Below, in pieces: positions 31,839 to 43,805 of a stretch of 64,000 nucleotides of DNA (the stretch's first letter is position 1; the number at the start of each line of letters is the position of its first letter). Origin of the DNA: Coprinellus micaceus (Eukaryota; Basidiomycota; Agaricomycetes; Agaricales; Psathyrellaceae); NCBI GenBank assembly GCA_951394405.1, contig OX596339.1:1178001-1242000 (forward strand), read 5' to 3'. The notes under the pieces were generated by a model, which ran no database searches, was not told the origin of the DNA, and saw nothing but the letters and a program-made list of their open reading frames with translations. The position numbers and the translations under genes were made by a program.

Positions 31839-32853
31839 TCTGTAGGGGGGACAGAACTTGAGATGGCACCGAGATACTGCGGTTACCCAGAGGTTCTTAT
31901 GAACGCATTCCTATCACCCGGTAGGGGTACAGTAGCGTAAGATTAAGAACGAAAAGGGACCAACGTAAAAGTGGCCAGCCCCTTCAAACACGACTTTGCA
32001 CGCGATTTCCCAAATATGGCATCGCTTTCGCGGTCTTATCGCAGAGGCTAAGCATGGTTTATGTCAGTGGAGCGCTCCAAAAGCGGTGGCCTTTGCCAGG
32101 CCGTTGCCACAGGAAGCGTGAAAGTAGCTGGAGTACCCAATCGCGGAAGAGATCAACAGCGACCAATGATATCTCTCGTACACTGTGGACTTTGGGTGTA
32201 CAAATCGCAAGATGCTTGGATTCTGATGGCAATGATGTCCGTTGACGATGGTTCTGGTCCCGTTTGATAGCACTTCCTGGATCTGCAACGCTAATGATGG
32301 CGCGGCTAGCTAATTTTACAGATCCTCCATGGTAGACACACGCTTGGCCGTGGCTAACTCTATTCACGAACAGTACTCGTGTCTCTGCGAGCCAACGCCG
32401 ACCGCCCCTGCGAGCAATAGTTTCGCAGTGAACGGGGAGAACCGTCCTTTCTGGGACACCTTAGTAACGCATCGACCGTGAAGCCCATACATACGTCACA
32501 CTCGGGTTTTAGGCAGGAACGATCTTTGGATGCGAAGGCAATGACCTGATCGAGCGCCGGGAGCTCGCCTTTGGGCGCTTATCGGTTTCTGATGTAGATC
32601 AGCCAGTCAGGGTTTCGCGGATGATTCCCTGCGGATGGGAACTCGGCCTGGAACCCGCGAGCCGCTATATTAGGATTTATGAAAGAGGCGATGGCTAAAG
32701 AGGGGGTCACTCCTTGATGTTAGTGGTTGCGTCCCAATCCCTCGTCCAGGGAGAGACCGCGTCACATCCCAGCATTCAAAGTACATTGTTTAATACTACA
32801 GGTGGTGTATAATGTATTGTCCCATATCTTGTTACTATTTGAGTCCATGAGCG
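31839..32853. other. Spacer between DUF6533 genes A and B
   Basis: About 1 kb without a convincing gene. Short frames around 32054-32367 on both strands overlap each other and show no membrane segments. It may contain the promoter of gene A. Confidence 0.45.
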
Positions 32854-34439
32854 CTACAAAGATGCATTTGAGATGCCCCTCTCCAGGTCCAACGATCGAG
32901 GGGGTGACTCGAGATCCGTTTCCATTTCCGATTCTACTGAGTTTTCAGATGCGGCAAGCTTTGCGAAGGCAAGGTCGATGAGAACTGAGTCCATGTTGCA
33001 CTGGCTGAATGGAAGCTCATCGTAGAACTGAGCTTTCGATGCTGCTTTCTTGAGGTGCATAAGCATGCGGGTGGTCATGACACCCATGGCGGCATGAAAT
33101 GGCCTACGGTGGAAATGGTGAGGCGAGTACGAGGTGACGTAAATTTGGCCATACCCATAACCGAACCACGGGATGTATTTTGTCGTCATGAGGTTATTCA
33201 GTGCCAGTAGTACCGTAATCCTGTATAGCATGTCCAAACGGCTCAATTGATTGTGGATACCCTCTGGAGATCAAGAAACGCACCCAACGAAATACAGAAT
33301 GTTGTCGCCAAGCAGAACTTCGTTGAGGGATACCCTCACCTCCAAGTGCGCCCTCATCGACAGTGCGCCGATGGTTTTGTAAATGACGAAGCCCAATAAA
33401 ACGACCTCAAAGATGGTCGCTGAATCAATCACTGTTAGGCGGGTGCGAGAAAGGTTGGGCGTCTATTCACCACGCACCAGGAATCCATTGAGCCCATTTA
33501 CCTGGGCCGTGGTTGATGGCGGGACACCCGAGCAAGGGGAAGCGCATCGCGTCTGCAATAATCTCAGCTCGTCCGGCCGAACCTCTCACCAACAGTACAA
33601 CAAAGGCGGCCACAGAGAATATGAAGAGTGTTGCGTTGAAAATTGCGACCTGTTAATAGAGTTTGGGTAGCAAGAAGAGCATTGGAAACTGACAAGCCTA
33701 CCTTCCGCGAGCAATTGAAAAGGGCGTATACCCGAAGTTGCATGACGATCTCAATGGCCCAAAGGCTGACGGCACCGACGACTCGGATGGTGGGGTCCAT
33801 TACGAGGCATCTGATTCGAGGGATGTAAGAGAACGATTGGTAGAATGGGTATGCCAACAAATGACGGACACTGAGCGGGATGTGACCCCAGGTACCGCAA
33901 AGAGGTGGACCTGCACTGCGCCGAAGACAAGTAGAAGTATGGTGTAATATCGAATCTACTAGGCCGCGACTCGTTAGTCGGGACCATGTCCAGTTGTTAA
34001 ACTGAGAACGTACGAAGAGGTATGCGAATTTTCCAACCCCAAACTTCTGCGTCTGTTCCATGCGTCAGAACAATCATCACATCCGTTCATGTAAAGCTCG
34101 AGAAATAAACTCGCCCAAATGTAGCGAACCTGGTAGCAGCGGAGGGGAGTTAGAATACCGAGGGCTTCTGCCCATCGTAGCGCCGGAGTACGTACCTCGT
34201 CTTCCAGAGTCTCAACTGCTCTCGTCCTGTAAATAGACGGAGATCAAGGTTGCGCGAGACACTCACAGTAATCATAGACCACCCAAGCCAACGAGGCGAC
34301 TATGAAAATAAGCTCAGCGTTGTAGCGATGGAGGGGCGATGGGCGCTCAACCGAGATACTAACGGACGACTCGGAGCGGGATTAGATTGGCTGAATAGAG
34401 ACCAATGAACTTGTTAATCTCTTCCGGAGAGTATGTCAT
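32854..34439 (-). CDS. DUF6533-type seven-transmembrane protein B
   Basis: Recognised in order: MTYSPEEINKFIGLYSANLI, AWVVYDY, VETLEDE, VRYIW (15-nt exon 34115-34129), TQKFGVGKFAYLF, IRYYTILLLVFGAVQVHLF, VMDPTIRVVGAVSLWAIE, ADAMRFPLLGCPAINHG, KWAQWIP, KYIPWFGYG and PFHAAMGVMTTRMLMHL. The tail is acidic (ESEMETDLESPPRS). The intron after the VRYIW exon starts GCGAGT, so GC-AG splicing is likely here too. All pieces are in frame and no stop interrupts the conserved blocks. The start at 34439 matches the N-termini of its paralogues. Confidence 0.8.
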
Positions 34440-34824
34440 GTCATAAACCAGTACAACAAGGGTAAGTGGCTGGATTTCCAGAATCCTGTTGGCGTCGTCG
34501 ACCCGCGACTTGGAAGGGTGGGAAGGAAAAGGACAACGACCGGTGAAACACTTTGTCGATTTATAGGGCGCTCTCGTACTCGCCGCCCGCACGAGCGGCG
34601 TTTGATTGCCAGGAGGAACGTCACACCATCACAAGTATATGAGGGAAATCCCGTGGTATAGCATTTATAGTTGCCGCGAACCTGAGACACGCGCTCGAGA
34701 GGCTATAAGCCATAGTTGCCGACGGCCCTGATCTGCGTCAGTGGGCACTTAGTGGCGATGGAGGGCGATCTCCCAAAGTCTTTCAAAAGAGACGAAATTT
34801 TGAGGTACATAAGGTTCACATGAT
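34440..34824. other. Spacer between DUF6533 genes B and C
   Basis: About 385 bp contains the promoter of B and the 3' UTR of C. Nothing else is seen. Confidence 0.5.
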
Positions 34825-36368
34825 TCAAGGCTCGTCGGGCTTCCCGCGGCTCCGCGAGTCTGATTGACTGTGTAAACTGGGTTTCTTCCCTGAGCCTGCG
34901 CGCGAGCCCCGCGTTGCAGTGGTTGCACTGCGAGAGGGAGCAAACGCGACCAACAAAACATCACCGTTGACATCAGGGTCGGACTCGATGCCATCCGCGT
35001 GGGTGAGGAACTCTGAGCGGGTGCTTCTCTTTCTCAGATGCATCAGCATGCGAGTAGTCATGATACCCATGGTGGCATGAAACGGCCTTGAGGACGGATT
35101 GTCACTCTTCGTTAAGGTTGAATATATATCAGGGTTTACGTACCCAAAGCTGAACCACGGGATGACCTTTGTAGCGCCCGCTGCCATGGCGTTATTGAAG
35201 GCAAGGATTACAGTAATACTGCAGTGATTGTGATGATGTGAGCGCCCAGTTCGTGCTCTAAGATGCGAAGATGCGACCCACCCGAGGAAGTAGTACATGT
35301 TATCTGCAATCAAGATCGCCCCAAGAGACCTCCTATCCCCAATGCGAATCTTGAGAGCCAAGGAGCGCACGCTCTTGTAGACGACGAATGCAAACAAAAT
35401 GAATTCGAAACCGGATGCTAGAGCTCGTGTTAGCGTGGAGAACAGACCACGATTAATGTCGGACGATATCACGAACCTGGGAGCCACAAAGCCCACCCAG
35501 TTCCGCCGTTGATGGCGGGGCACCCGGGGAGAGGAAGGCGGATGGCTGAGGCGATGAGCGACGCCCTCCTCATCGCGTTGATCACCAAGAGCGTGAGGAA
35601 CCCAGCTATAGAGCATACAAACACAATTGCGTTGAATATCGCGACCTGGAATAGAATGGATACGAGGCGCTGGTGGCATCTGGACTACACACTCACCTTC
35701 TTGGAGCAGTCGTACAGAGCGTATACGCGGACTTGCATGATGACTTCGATGGCCCACAGGCTAATCGCACCTGCCATTCGCGTTGTTGGGTCTATCGCCA
35801 CACACCTACAGCAGGGCGTCAGGCCAATCCAGGCAAAACGATACGACGAGGACTTACACCGTATTTGAGGTCACGCCGGGGATGGCGAATGTGTGAATTT
35901 GCAGTACATCGAATATTAAGAGTATAACAGTATAGTATCGAACCTGGGGAGAGCGTTAGACGCGTTGCGAGAGCGCATTGAGTCCGAATGGCAACTTGCG
36001 AAGAGATAAGCGGTCCTCCCAAATGAGCGCTGCTGCGGCTATATTGTAACGCAAGGCAAAGTCAATACCCGAGCGACCCCTCTCGAGACTTGAACTCACC
36101 CAAATATATCGAACCTCGTCCTGCAAAGTTTCAACTGTGAGAAGAGGGATAAAATAAGCACCAAGATCGGCTCCATGATGCCGGAAAGGGCCCACAATAG
36201 TCACAGAGGACGAAGGTCAGAGAACCCACTTGAGATCAAGTAAATCAGTAAACTAGCCAGGAGAAGATCAGGAAAGAAGCACGTACGTATGACTCTCAGA
36301 GGGATGATGTTCAGCGAGTATAAATGAGCGAATCGATCAATTTCGGCCGGGGTATACGTTGAAGCCAT
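34825..36368 (-). CDS. DUF6533-type seven-transmembrane protein C
   Basis: The order is MASTYTPAEIDRFAHLYSLN, a YDY-equivalent reading LVLCDY, VETLQDEVRYIW, a CLAMDPT-like block, the conserved PGCPAINGG with ALWLP, a KSVRSLALKIRIGDRRSLGA loop, KVIPWFSFGYV and PFHATMGIMTTRMLMHLRK. The tail is rich in Ser/Arg/Gly. Unlike A, B and D, the LQDE and VRYIW codons are contiguous here with no intron between them, so the 15-nt exon of the other copies is fused to its upstream neighbour. The long open frame across the last exons (34825-35757) includes at least two introns that happen to stay open. Function is unknown. Confidence 0.8.
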
Positions 36369-37090
36369 TCAGCTGGCTGTACTTCAGCAGGGTGAAGGGG
36401 TGGAGGGGTTGGGGGGTTGGAACATCACGATCCCGATGGTCGGAGGGTCAAGATAAAGGCTGCCGGCAAACGTCACCAAGTGACGAAGGCGGTTAGTCTA
36501 GGGTGTCATTCAAATGTCATGCTCCCGATTTCGCAGGCCTATTTCAGGTTTCGGTGGAGAGGCTTGCCTAGTCAGCAGCCTGGGACTGTAGATCCTGTAT
36601 TTCGACATAAAAATTGATTGGCTGAGCACGCAGGCACATGTAGATTATGAACTCTAATCCAGCGCGCAAACGGTACTTTTGTCGGGCGATCGCCGAACGA
36701 ATCAGGGAGGACCGGTGGGCGCTTACGGATGATCGTCGGAGACCACCTCGACTCGAAGAGCGTCGCAAATGCTGATGCTAACCCGTAAACCCCTCGGACA
36801 ACTGGTAGCGAGACTTGGCGAGGGGTATCCGGCGAGGCTACAAACAGACGGTATGTGATCGCCTTGGAACGCCCCTTCGCGAACAAATGTCTGGTGTTAC
36901 TCCGTTCCACAGAAGTTCGCATCTGTGATACGATACATCCAGGGGGTTTCAATTTTGGCCCTGGGCAAGTTCGCCGTGAGCAACGCTAAGCAGGAGGCGG
37001 GGAGACCGCCGAAGCTCACTCACCAACGTGCACTTTGCAGCCTGTCTTGAGGCAACCCATTTATAGCATGCCCATTGAAAATTTGTTCCA
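36369..37090. other. Spacer between DUF6533 genes C and D
   Basis: About 720 bp. Overlapping short frames on the minus strand (36568-36952) contain no membrane segment or family motif. Probably the promoter of C and the 3' UTR of D. Confidence 0.45.
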
Positions 37091-38545
37091 TCATACCTCG
37101 CCACAAGTCACACTCAGCGGTGTTGGATCCACAAACCGGGGCAAATTCCCGTCAAACTCTCCGTGCTCTCCGGAGCCATCGTCGTCTGATAACTCAGCAA
37201 AGGCGTCTGTCTGGGCCGCCAGCTTCCTGACATGCATGAGCATCCGAGTGGTCATTATCCCCATGGCTGCGTGAAATGGCCTAGGGCGGGCAAAACGAAG
37301 GTCAGGTTTCGACAACAAGGGATCCGAGTTGCCGGTACATACCCATAACTGAACCAGGGAATGATCTTCGCCGCGCCCGCTGCCATTACGTTGTTGAAGG
37401 CCAGGAGAACCGTTATCCCAAGAAAGTAGAGCATGTTGTCACCGACCAGGATGGCTCCGAGAGACCACCGTTCTCCGAGTCGGACCTTCAGGGTGAGCGA
37501 TCGCGAGCTCTTGTAGACAACGAAGGCAAATAGTATGGTTTCGTATATCGACGCTGATAAGGTCCAGTCAAACTTGGGTTGAGATAACACCCGAGGTGAA
37601 CGACATACCAGGGAGCCACAGGGCCCATCCGATGCCCCCATTGATAGCTGGGCAGCCAGGGAGAGGGAGTCGAACGGCGGAGGCAATCAGGGCGGCTCTC
37701 CCTTCCGCGTTGTAGATTAAGAGTGCAAGGAAGGCAATGATAGATGCTATGAACATCACTCCGTTGAACACGGCTACCTGGGGGCGGAAGTCCTCGTTCA
37801 TGAGACCGTACTCCACGCCGCCAAGGTCAGAGAGCTCACTTTCTTTGAACAATCGAAAAGGGCGTATACACGAAGTTGCATTATCACTTCGATGCTCCAA
37901 AGGCTTATCGCGCCGAGCATCCTGATGGTAGGGTCCATTGCCAGGCACCTGTGGGCACTCGGATCAGCACGAAGACAAGTGAGAAGCGAGACGTGTGCTG
38001 ACACGGCGTCCGAAGTGATTCCCGGGATGGCGAACGAGTGAATTTGAGCAACATCGAACACCAGGAGAAGAATCGTGTAATATCGCATCTGTCAAGTCGC
38101 AATTGAGCGTGGGCTGGGGCGCGCACAGAGGAAAGGGAACACACGAAGAGATACGAGATTTTGCCGACACAACGCTTCTGAGACTGCAAAGGTAACTCAG
38201 CTGACAGCACACAACGCTACTGGTAAGAGGATGGCGTACCCAGATATACCGAACCTATCGAAGAGCAATAAGCGATCGTCGTAACGATAAGAATCTCGAC
38301 GCACCTCGTCCTCTAGAGTCTCGACTGGAGGATGAGGGGAAACCGTGAGCTTGGAAGCATGGACAAATAATGGAGCACTTCACAGTAATCATACAGAACC
38401 CAAGTCAATGAGCACACTGTGCATCGTTAGCCTCAGTACAGGTCGAATCGTTCGTAAATGTTGACTCACAGACAACCCGTAGCGGAATGATGTTTCCAGA
38501 GTAAAGCTGCGTGAATCTTTCGATCTCTTCCAGAGAGTACGCCAT
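37091..38545 (-). CDS. DUF6533-type seven-transmembrane protein D
   Basis: This is the best-resolved copy. Exons read MAYSLEEIERFTQLYSGNII, SLTWVLYDY, ETLEDE, VRYIW (15-nt exon 38240-38254), SQKRCVGKISYLF, MRYYTILLLVFDVAQIHSF, CLAMDPTIRMLGAISLWSIE, MQLRVYALFDCSKK, FNGVMFIASIIAFLALLI, ASAVRLPLPGCPAINGG, YETILFAFVVYKSSRSLTLK, LGERWSLGAILVGDN and PFHAAMGIMTTRMLMHVRK. A short acidic tail ends in CGEV. All splice phases I checked fit GT-AG. It is the most upstream gene of the four in transcription order; each gene has its own spacer, so they are probably separate transcription units. Confidence 0.85.
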
Positions 38546-41179
38546 GGAACTTCAGAGCTCAAGCCTGCGACGAGGAATGTTAGAATCCCGCGCCGTGAAC
38601 GATCGACCAGCGACGTAAGGGAGAAAGAACGCTTTCGCCGCTGCATTCATATACATATGTCATGAGTTACCAAGCCCGGCGTCACTCATGGCCGCTGATC
38701 CCCTATCTTGTAATCCATATTGGATGCAGGACCATTCAGCGCCCATGAAGCCTCCCAAATCCCGATTCACATGTCCGTGTTTGGCTGGCACGGGGTGAAT
38801 TGGGCTAAAATAGTCGCATCCCATTCACTTCTCTGCGCTTGGACAAGGCCTGGAATCATGGTCGGATGATAGGCAGTTGGAGATCGCCCAGGCACGCCAC
38901 ACGCTGAAGATTTGCGGCGGTGGGACGCCTCATTGTATTCCAAAACAGTAGGAACTGACCGATGGTTCCATATTCCTAGACTGCGCGTTTTGTTAGTGAA
39001 TGAGTGATGGAATGGGTGGTATTGGTAAACATGCCGCCGTCTGGCTTGGAGTTCTCAGGCGCTTACGCGTCCAATACGTTGAAGCCAAGGCGAGAGCGGA
39101 CTATGGGTATGGCCGACCCCGGCGATCGGCGACGTTCCAAGGGGAAAGCTATGTTCTATGAATATGGCAGACAAGGAGGACGTAAACATTGCTAGCTCGA
39201 CGCGGTGAGCGTTGAGCGAGGCCAGGTCCCGGTCGCAGCTTGAGGATGACCGAGTTTGGTGTTCGGTTGTGACGTCACGCGTCACATGGGTTCTGCGCGG
39301 GCAGTGAATCCTGCGGCAATGTCCGGGCGCCTGTAACCTATTCAAGCCCACCCGGTGCCTGTTTCGAACTTAAACATCACCCAGTCAATTTCCTCCTCCC
39401 GCACAACTTGCATCTGCTGGAAGCTGGCCTCTGAGCAAGGTTCTCAGAAATTAATCCCGATTACTTGGCGCCCTACCTTCTATCGCCAACCTCCAGCGTT
39501 TTGCGCATTCTGAACTCAACCGCCCCTGATGGTTCCATTCTTGGCGAAGACGTACTTACATGGATACCCCCGACTTGAGGCACCTTGAGGCACCAGCCGT
39601 ATATGCCCACAGCAAAACCCCGATCTTCAGGATAATCAAAATGCTGGTAGATCAGGGTTCGCGTCAAGTTGACCTAGGCATCGACTCTGGAGATCTTCTC
39701 GAATCCCCGCAAACCCGGAATTATGTTGTCGAATCGACCGAAGTAGTCCCTCAACGCAAAAGTAGAGCAGGCTTAAATCACTTCGCACCCTGGATATGAC
39801 ACCAACTCCAGATCGAGTGGTTCGTCATCCCGAGAGGTCAGCTCCTAGTTCTCTCGTCATCGCTGCTGCTTAGCGACCTATCTACTGCGTGATTTCTGGC
39901 GTAGTCATTCGTGATGCGCGTAGGTCAGAATTGCTGCGACGCAACCCCATCTCTGTATAATTGTCCCTGATCATCAACAGGCGCAACGGCGGAAGTTTGG
40001 GCGTATGCGTTCCATCATGATCATGATCAAAGGATGTTCATCTTATACACTTGGTACAGGCGCTCGCCAAATTTCTGAGAAGTATCACGGGGATGAGGAC
40101 CAGCTCGAAGAGGCTCGCACTGATAACGAACCAACGGAAGCAGCTCGAGATCATGATCAACCGACGACGAAACCCTGGAGGAGAGATTCGGCCTCACTTC
40201 GTGAAGGCCGAGTTAATGGCCAAGGGGTGGACCTGAAGAAGCACCTGCCTAAAAGTCAATATTGCCGTCAACGTGCGTCACATTGCAATACTCTTTGCAC
40301 GCTACTGATGCCTGTCAACCATGCTATTAATACTCAGGTCCAACCTCAGACCCTCGCGAAGCCTCCCGATCGGCGAAATATTGGGCGAAGGGTGTAGATG
40401 GGGAGCGCCTTGGATCACCATCAATCGAAGTCTGCAGAGAGTGAATGGAACTTGGCGGAGAGGTGGCGCCCCTTTCCCTTGACCGATACGCTCTCCACGG
40501 GTAAACCGTCATGGAGGAGCCCTGCACCCCATCCGGCCAGCTCTCGCACCCTGCGTATCCACAAGAGTATTCTTAGATAACCCGCCATCTAACTGCTTTC
40601 CAGTGAGTGTGCAATTAAAGTTTTCATCTACACTGCCGTCATCGAGGACCCACCCACCAAGTGGGCAATAGGCCAGTCACGGTGGAACACTTGCCATAAT
40701 GCGAGGTTCTTTATACTTGACCGAACGCGAACCACATTTGGGCAGAGTCAGAACCTAGGATCAATCAGGCGAAGGTCACCGGTGGGTAACTCTAGTGAAG
40801 CCTTGCGTATTGCGACCTCGACTGCATGTTCCAAGAATTCGTGCTGAGCTGGTTCTTCTCCAAGATCAAAGTCCTCATCACGACGATGTATGCAAGGGGA
40901 ACTCTGAATCACTGAGGCTTAATATCTGCCGATAACGAGAAAAGCAGCAGCTCAACGCTCGTTCCGAGTCGTACACTTCCGTCTGTGTGCCCAAACTGCC
41001 TCTGGAACTTGTTTTTTACTCCCGGTCTGCTGACTTCGGGAACTCCGCCAACACCACTCAGTGGTCCTCCAGCTGGAGTCTCGCGCGTTGGGTCTCGACA
41101 GACCCACCGGGGGATAGCCTTCGTAGCCCTGTCATCATGGCGCCCTTTAAATACGAAATGAAATGAAAACGACTAGGTA
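38546..41179. other. Gene-poor stretch between DUF6533 D and the F-box gene
   Basis: About 2.6 kb with scattered frames. One at 40051-40236 (QRKQLEIMINRRRNPGGEIR) is basic and protein-like, but it has no partner exons or recognisable domain. It may be a decayed gene. No RNA gene or inverted repeat is seen. Confidence 0.4.
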
Positions 41180-42732
41180 CTAGCAGTCGTCAACCATACA
41201 ATCTGCGGGAAGGATAGAATAAACAATATCATCTACACGCATCCCAACCTCCTTATCGAGACCCACATCCACTTCCATCCTCGCGCCAACTTGTGTCAGG
41301 ACCGAACGCATCTCCTTCTTTGCCCGCCCCCCTACAAGGCGCTTGAACGTTTCTTTCCCCTTGCTGCTAATCCAGTCCTCTTCCGGCACTTGAATAATCG
41401 GAGGCGGACCAGTCCTCATGTGGGGGATAGCGATCGCGCGGACGGCTCGCAGATATGGGAAGTTGGCTTGGTTTGAGAGTGCTCCGTCGATTTTTGCCCA
41501 TCCTCCATTGTGAATGTCCCGACTGATCATGCAAGGGGCGCCGTATGGTAACATCCCCTGTGGTGTGGCTAGGACGTACCAATTCAGCACAATCTTGATG
41601 ACTTGGAGTGAAGGCTGAGGGTTGCGGGATATAAAAATGGCGAGGAAATGCAATAGGAAGGGAGGTACTGGGACTTGGCACTCAGGGTCGGAGGAGTCGC
41701 CTTTCGCGTTCAGCGTGACCGAAAGGTAACGTAGGCGGGGGAAGCTGGAAAGGGCGCGTCGAGCGCGCTCGGATTCGGAGAGGCAGTGTGAGACTATGAA
41801 GTGGAGGTTTTTCAGTACGCGTGGCAATATGACCGGATGGTTGCTGCAGACCACTTACTCAAATTCGGATCTCTCAGCCTCGAAGTGATCCTGTTGGAAT
41901 AGATGATGACCAGGCTCTCCACCCTCGGGAGCCCGCCGCCACCCAAGACGCCCCAGGCCGCGGTGTGTTCAAGTATTCCCGCAATCTCCATCGAAAGATG
42001 CGGTATGTCGGAGAGGGATGGGAGAAGAGGGGCCATAAAGGTGAGCCCCGAGCGATGGCAACTTAACCATTGTAGATTGCTAGGAGTTACTGCATGGATG
42101 GGCGGTCTGGACGGTGTGTGCCCGACACCGTCCGGCGGGTACTCAATCGTAAACCCGGCGAACTTGTCGAGCAGAATCCTTGTCGGACTCTGAAGGGCAC
42201 TAATTATTTGTAACGGTATGTCCCTGAGGCCTTGAATATAAAGCGCATTCAGCGAAGGACCTGACATGGCTTTTTCAAGCAACTCGCGGCATGCAGAGCT
42301 GATGGTCGTCCAAGTCGCCCATTGTTCCATCCTGGTCTCAGTCGCTTCCGACCTGGAGAAGACGATAATAAGCTTCGTGAAACTCCGTAGCCAATCCAAC
42401 ACATGCAACATGGAGGCATGAAATGCGTCCTCGTGCAAAGCCTTGTCATCATCTCCCTCGTCGTCTAGAGGCGTGAACCCTAGGCATAAAACCAAGGTGC
42501 GGACGTGTGCGAAAAGCGTCGGATGAGCTTCGATCATCTTCAACTGCCTAGACATGCTGTTCGAGCCAAATTCCATTGTGCAGAAGAGGTGCGACTGGGC
42601 ACGGTGGGTGAAGTGCTGCGAAGTCACCGCAAGACGCTTCAGCAACTGAAATGCATCGGAGTTGTCCAGGTACCAGCAGACCCAATCCGTGATGGTGTCG
42701 AGGATCTCCTGGGGGAGTGGTGGAGGGCTCAT
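41180..42732 (-). CDS. F-box-like protein
   Basis: Exons 41859-42732 and 41180-41793 join to 495 residues. The N-terminus MSPPPLPQEILDTITDWV, followed by LLKRLAVTSQHFTHRAQSHLF, is a typical fungal F-box-like start (LP-x-E-I-L-x-x-I, later a Ser-x-x-Phe stretch). A body of irregular leucine-rich segments follows (RTLVLCLGF, NALYIQGL, PHLSMEIAGIL, VESLVIIYSN, RYLSVTLN). The protein is probably an SCF ubiquitin ligase adaptor; partner and target are unknown. I start at 42732 because this Met directly precedes the F-box. An in-frame Met at 42822 would add 30 residues. The splice ...NLISHC... is the one that keeps frame; a nearer AG at the exon edge would not. Confidence 0.8.
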
Positions 42733-43092
42733 GGTACGAGCAGTGTTTGACAAGGTCGTGAATCGAGTCGATCGATGGGACTTGGCGTGATCATAGAAAG
42801 AGGGATACCGCCACCCTGTCACAGCCTCATGATAGACTCTCTACACGGCTTCGAACGGAGCCTGAAATGGTTAAGCGCCCACTTCAACATCCGGAAATAT
42901 TCACACGGCTTTAACAGCAGCTACCATGGTGAGTTGGCAACCTTTCGGCCTCATCCTCCGAGATCTGCGAGGAGAAGGACCTCCTTGCAGCCGCATTCTT
43001 CTTCTCATCATTCGTAGGATCAGCAAGTCGCCGCTCGAAGAGGTGCCTGGTGGGAACCCTCGCTCACCAAGTGTCGCAGTTGGACTGTTGCC
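42733..43092. other. Intergenic upstream of the F-box gene
   Basis: About 360 bp with overlapping short frames and no recognisable content. It holds the F-box promoter on the minus strand and borders the repeat patchwork that begins at 43093. Confidence 0.4.
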
Positions 43093-43125
43093 AGATGAAG
43101 TTGGTTTAAACCAGGGGGCCTGGGT
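43093..43125 (+). repeat. GTTTAAAC-type repeat end, left copy
   Basis: These 33 bases (beginning AGATGAAGTTGGTTTAAACC and ending GCCTGGGT) reappear in inverted orientation at 45707-45739 with a single difference. They look like the end of a TIR element, with the other end 2.6 kb away. Confidence 0.8.
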
Positions 43126-43331
43126 TAGTCTGGTTGCACTTGAGGGTCCGATACCGTAGCTCCGCTTTCCCGATTTTCCCGACGACATGTGATCCTAGTG
43201 ATGGAACAAACAAACGCGTCGCGCCAATTAAGTGGGCGCGCGCGGCGCTCCAGAGACATATTCCAATGTCTCAGACACCGTGAAGTAGATAGTTCCCTCC
43301 GGTAGTTAGTCTCTACGTCCTATTAATCATT

Positions 43332-43805
43332 ATGCCCCCAGTTTACAACACACCTAACGGTCGGGAGGTGGTGAAAACTATCCTCGCATTCTGTGGGGTG
43401 CACCCCCATGACTATCAACTCGATGGAATCCTCATCGCTCTGGACGGAGAATCACTCCTGGTTACGATGGCGACAGGCTCAGGGAAAACTGGGTTCTTCA
43501 GCTTCCTGATGCTTGTCATCATCGCAATCTCCAAAAGCCCACGGCTCGCACTTGAAGGGAAGACATTTCCGGAGAACCCTGCGATGGTCATAGTGATGCC
43601 GACGATGGCGCTACAATACAACATGGTGCGCACTCGCCTCTAGAGTCTGTTAAGTAAATCTTACACCCCTTCAGCAACAGAATCTTCAGGAGATCCGGTC
43701 TCGCTCATGGAGAAGGCGTCCGCTCGAATGGGTGTCCCAAAGCTTGATAATGGATGCTGGTGTGTACTTCGTTTCGCCCTTGAGGAACTTCGATACGGTT
43801 TGAGC
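43332..43805 (+). pseudogene. Truncated DEAD-type (RecQ-like) helicase fragment
   Basis: Exon 43332-43625 encodes about 98 residues. VHPHDYQLDGILIALDGESL and the ATP-binding loop VTMATGSGKT (motif I) are followed by MVIVMPTMALQYNM (motif Ia region). An intron (43626-43674) leads to QQNLQEIRS, after which the frame loses any helicase character and ends within about 40 codons. A full helicase would need over 400 more residues, including DExH and motif VI. The break falls where the opposite-strand DUF6589-type fragment ends. Fragments of such helicases are common repeats in Agaricomycete genomes. I consider this a broken copy. Confidence 0.8.

Noticed and set aside
34825..35757. Reading the 310-codon frame as one continuous protein
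   Set aside because: It includes stretches with splice signals and non-family sequence between conserved DUF6533 blocks; the paralogues show introns there.
38546..41179. A hidden gene in the 2.6-kb gap, based on the basic frame at 40051-40236
   Set aside because: The frame is short, isolated and without a recognisable domain or splice context.
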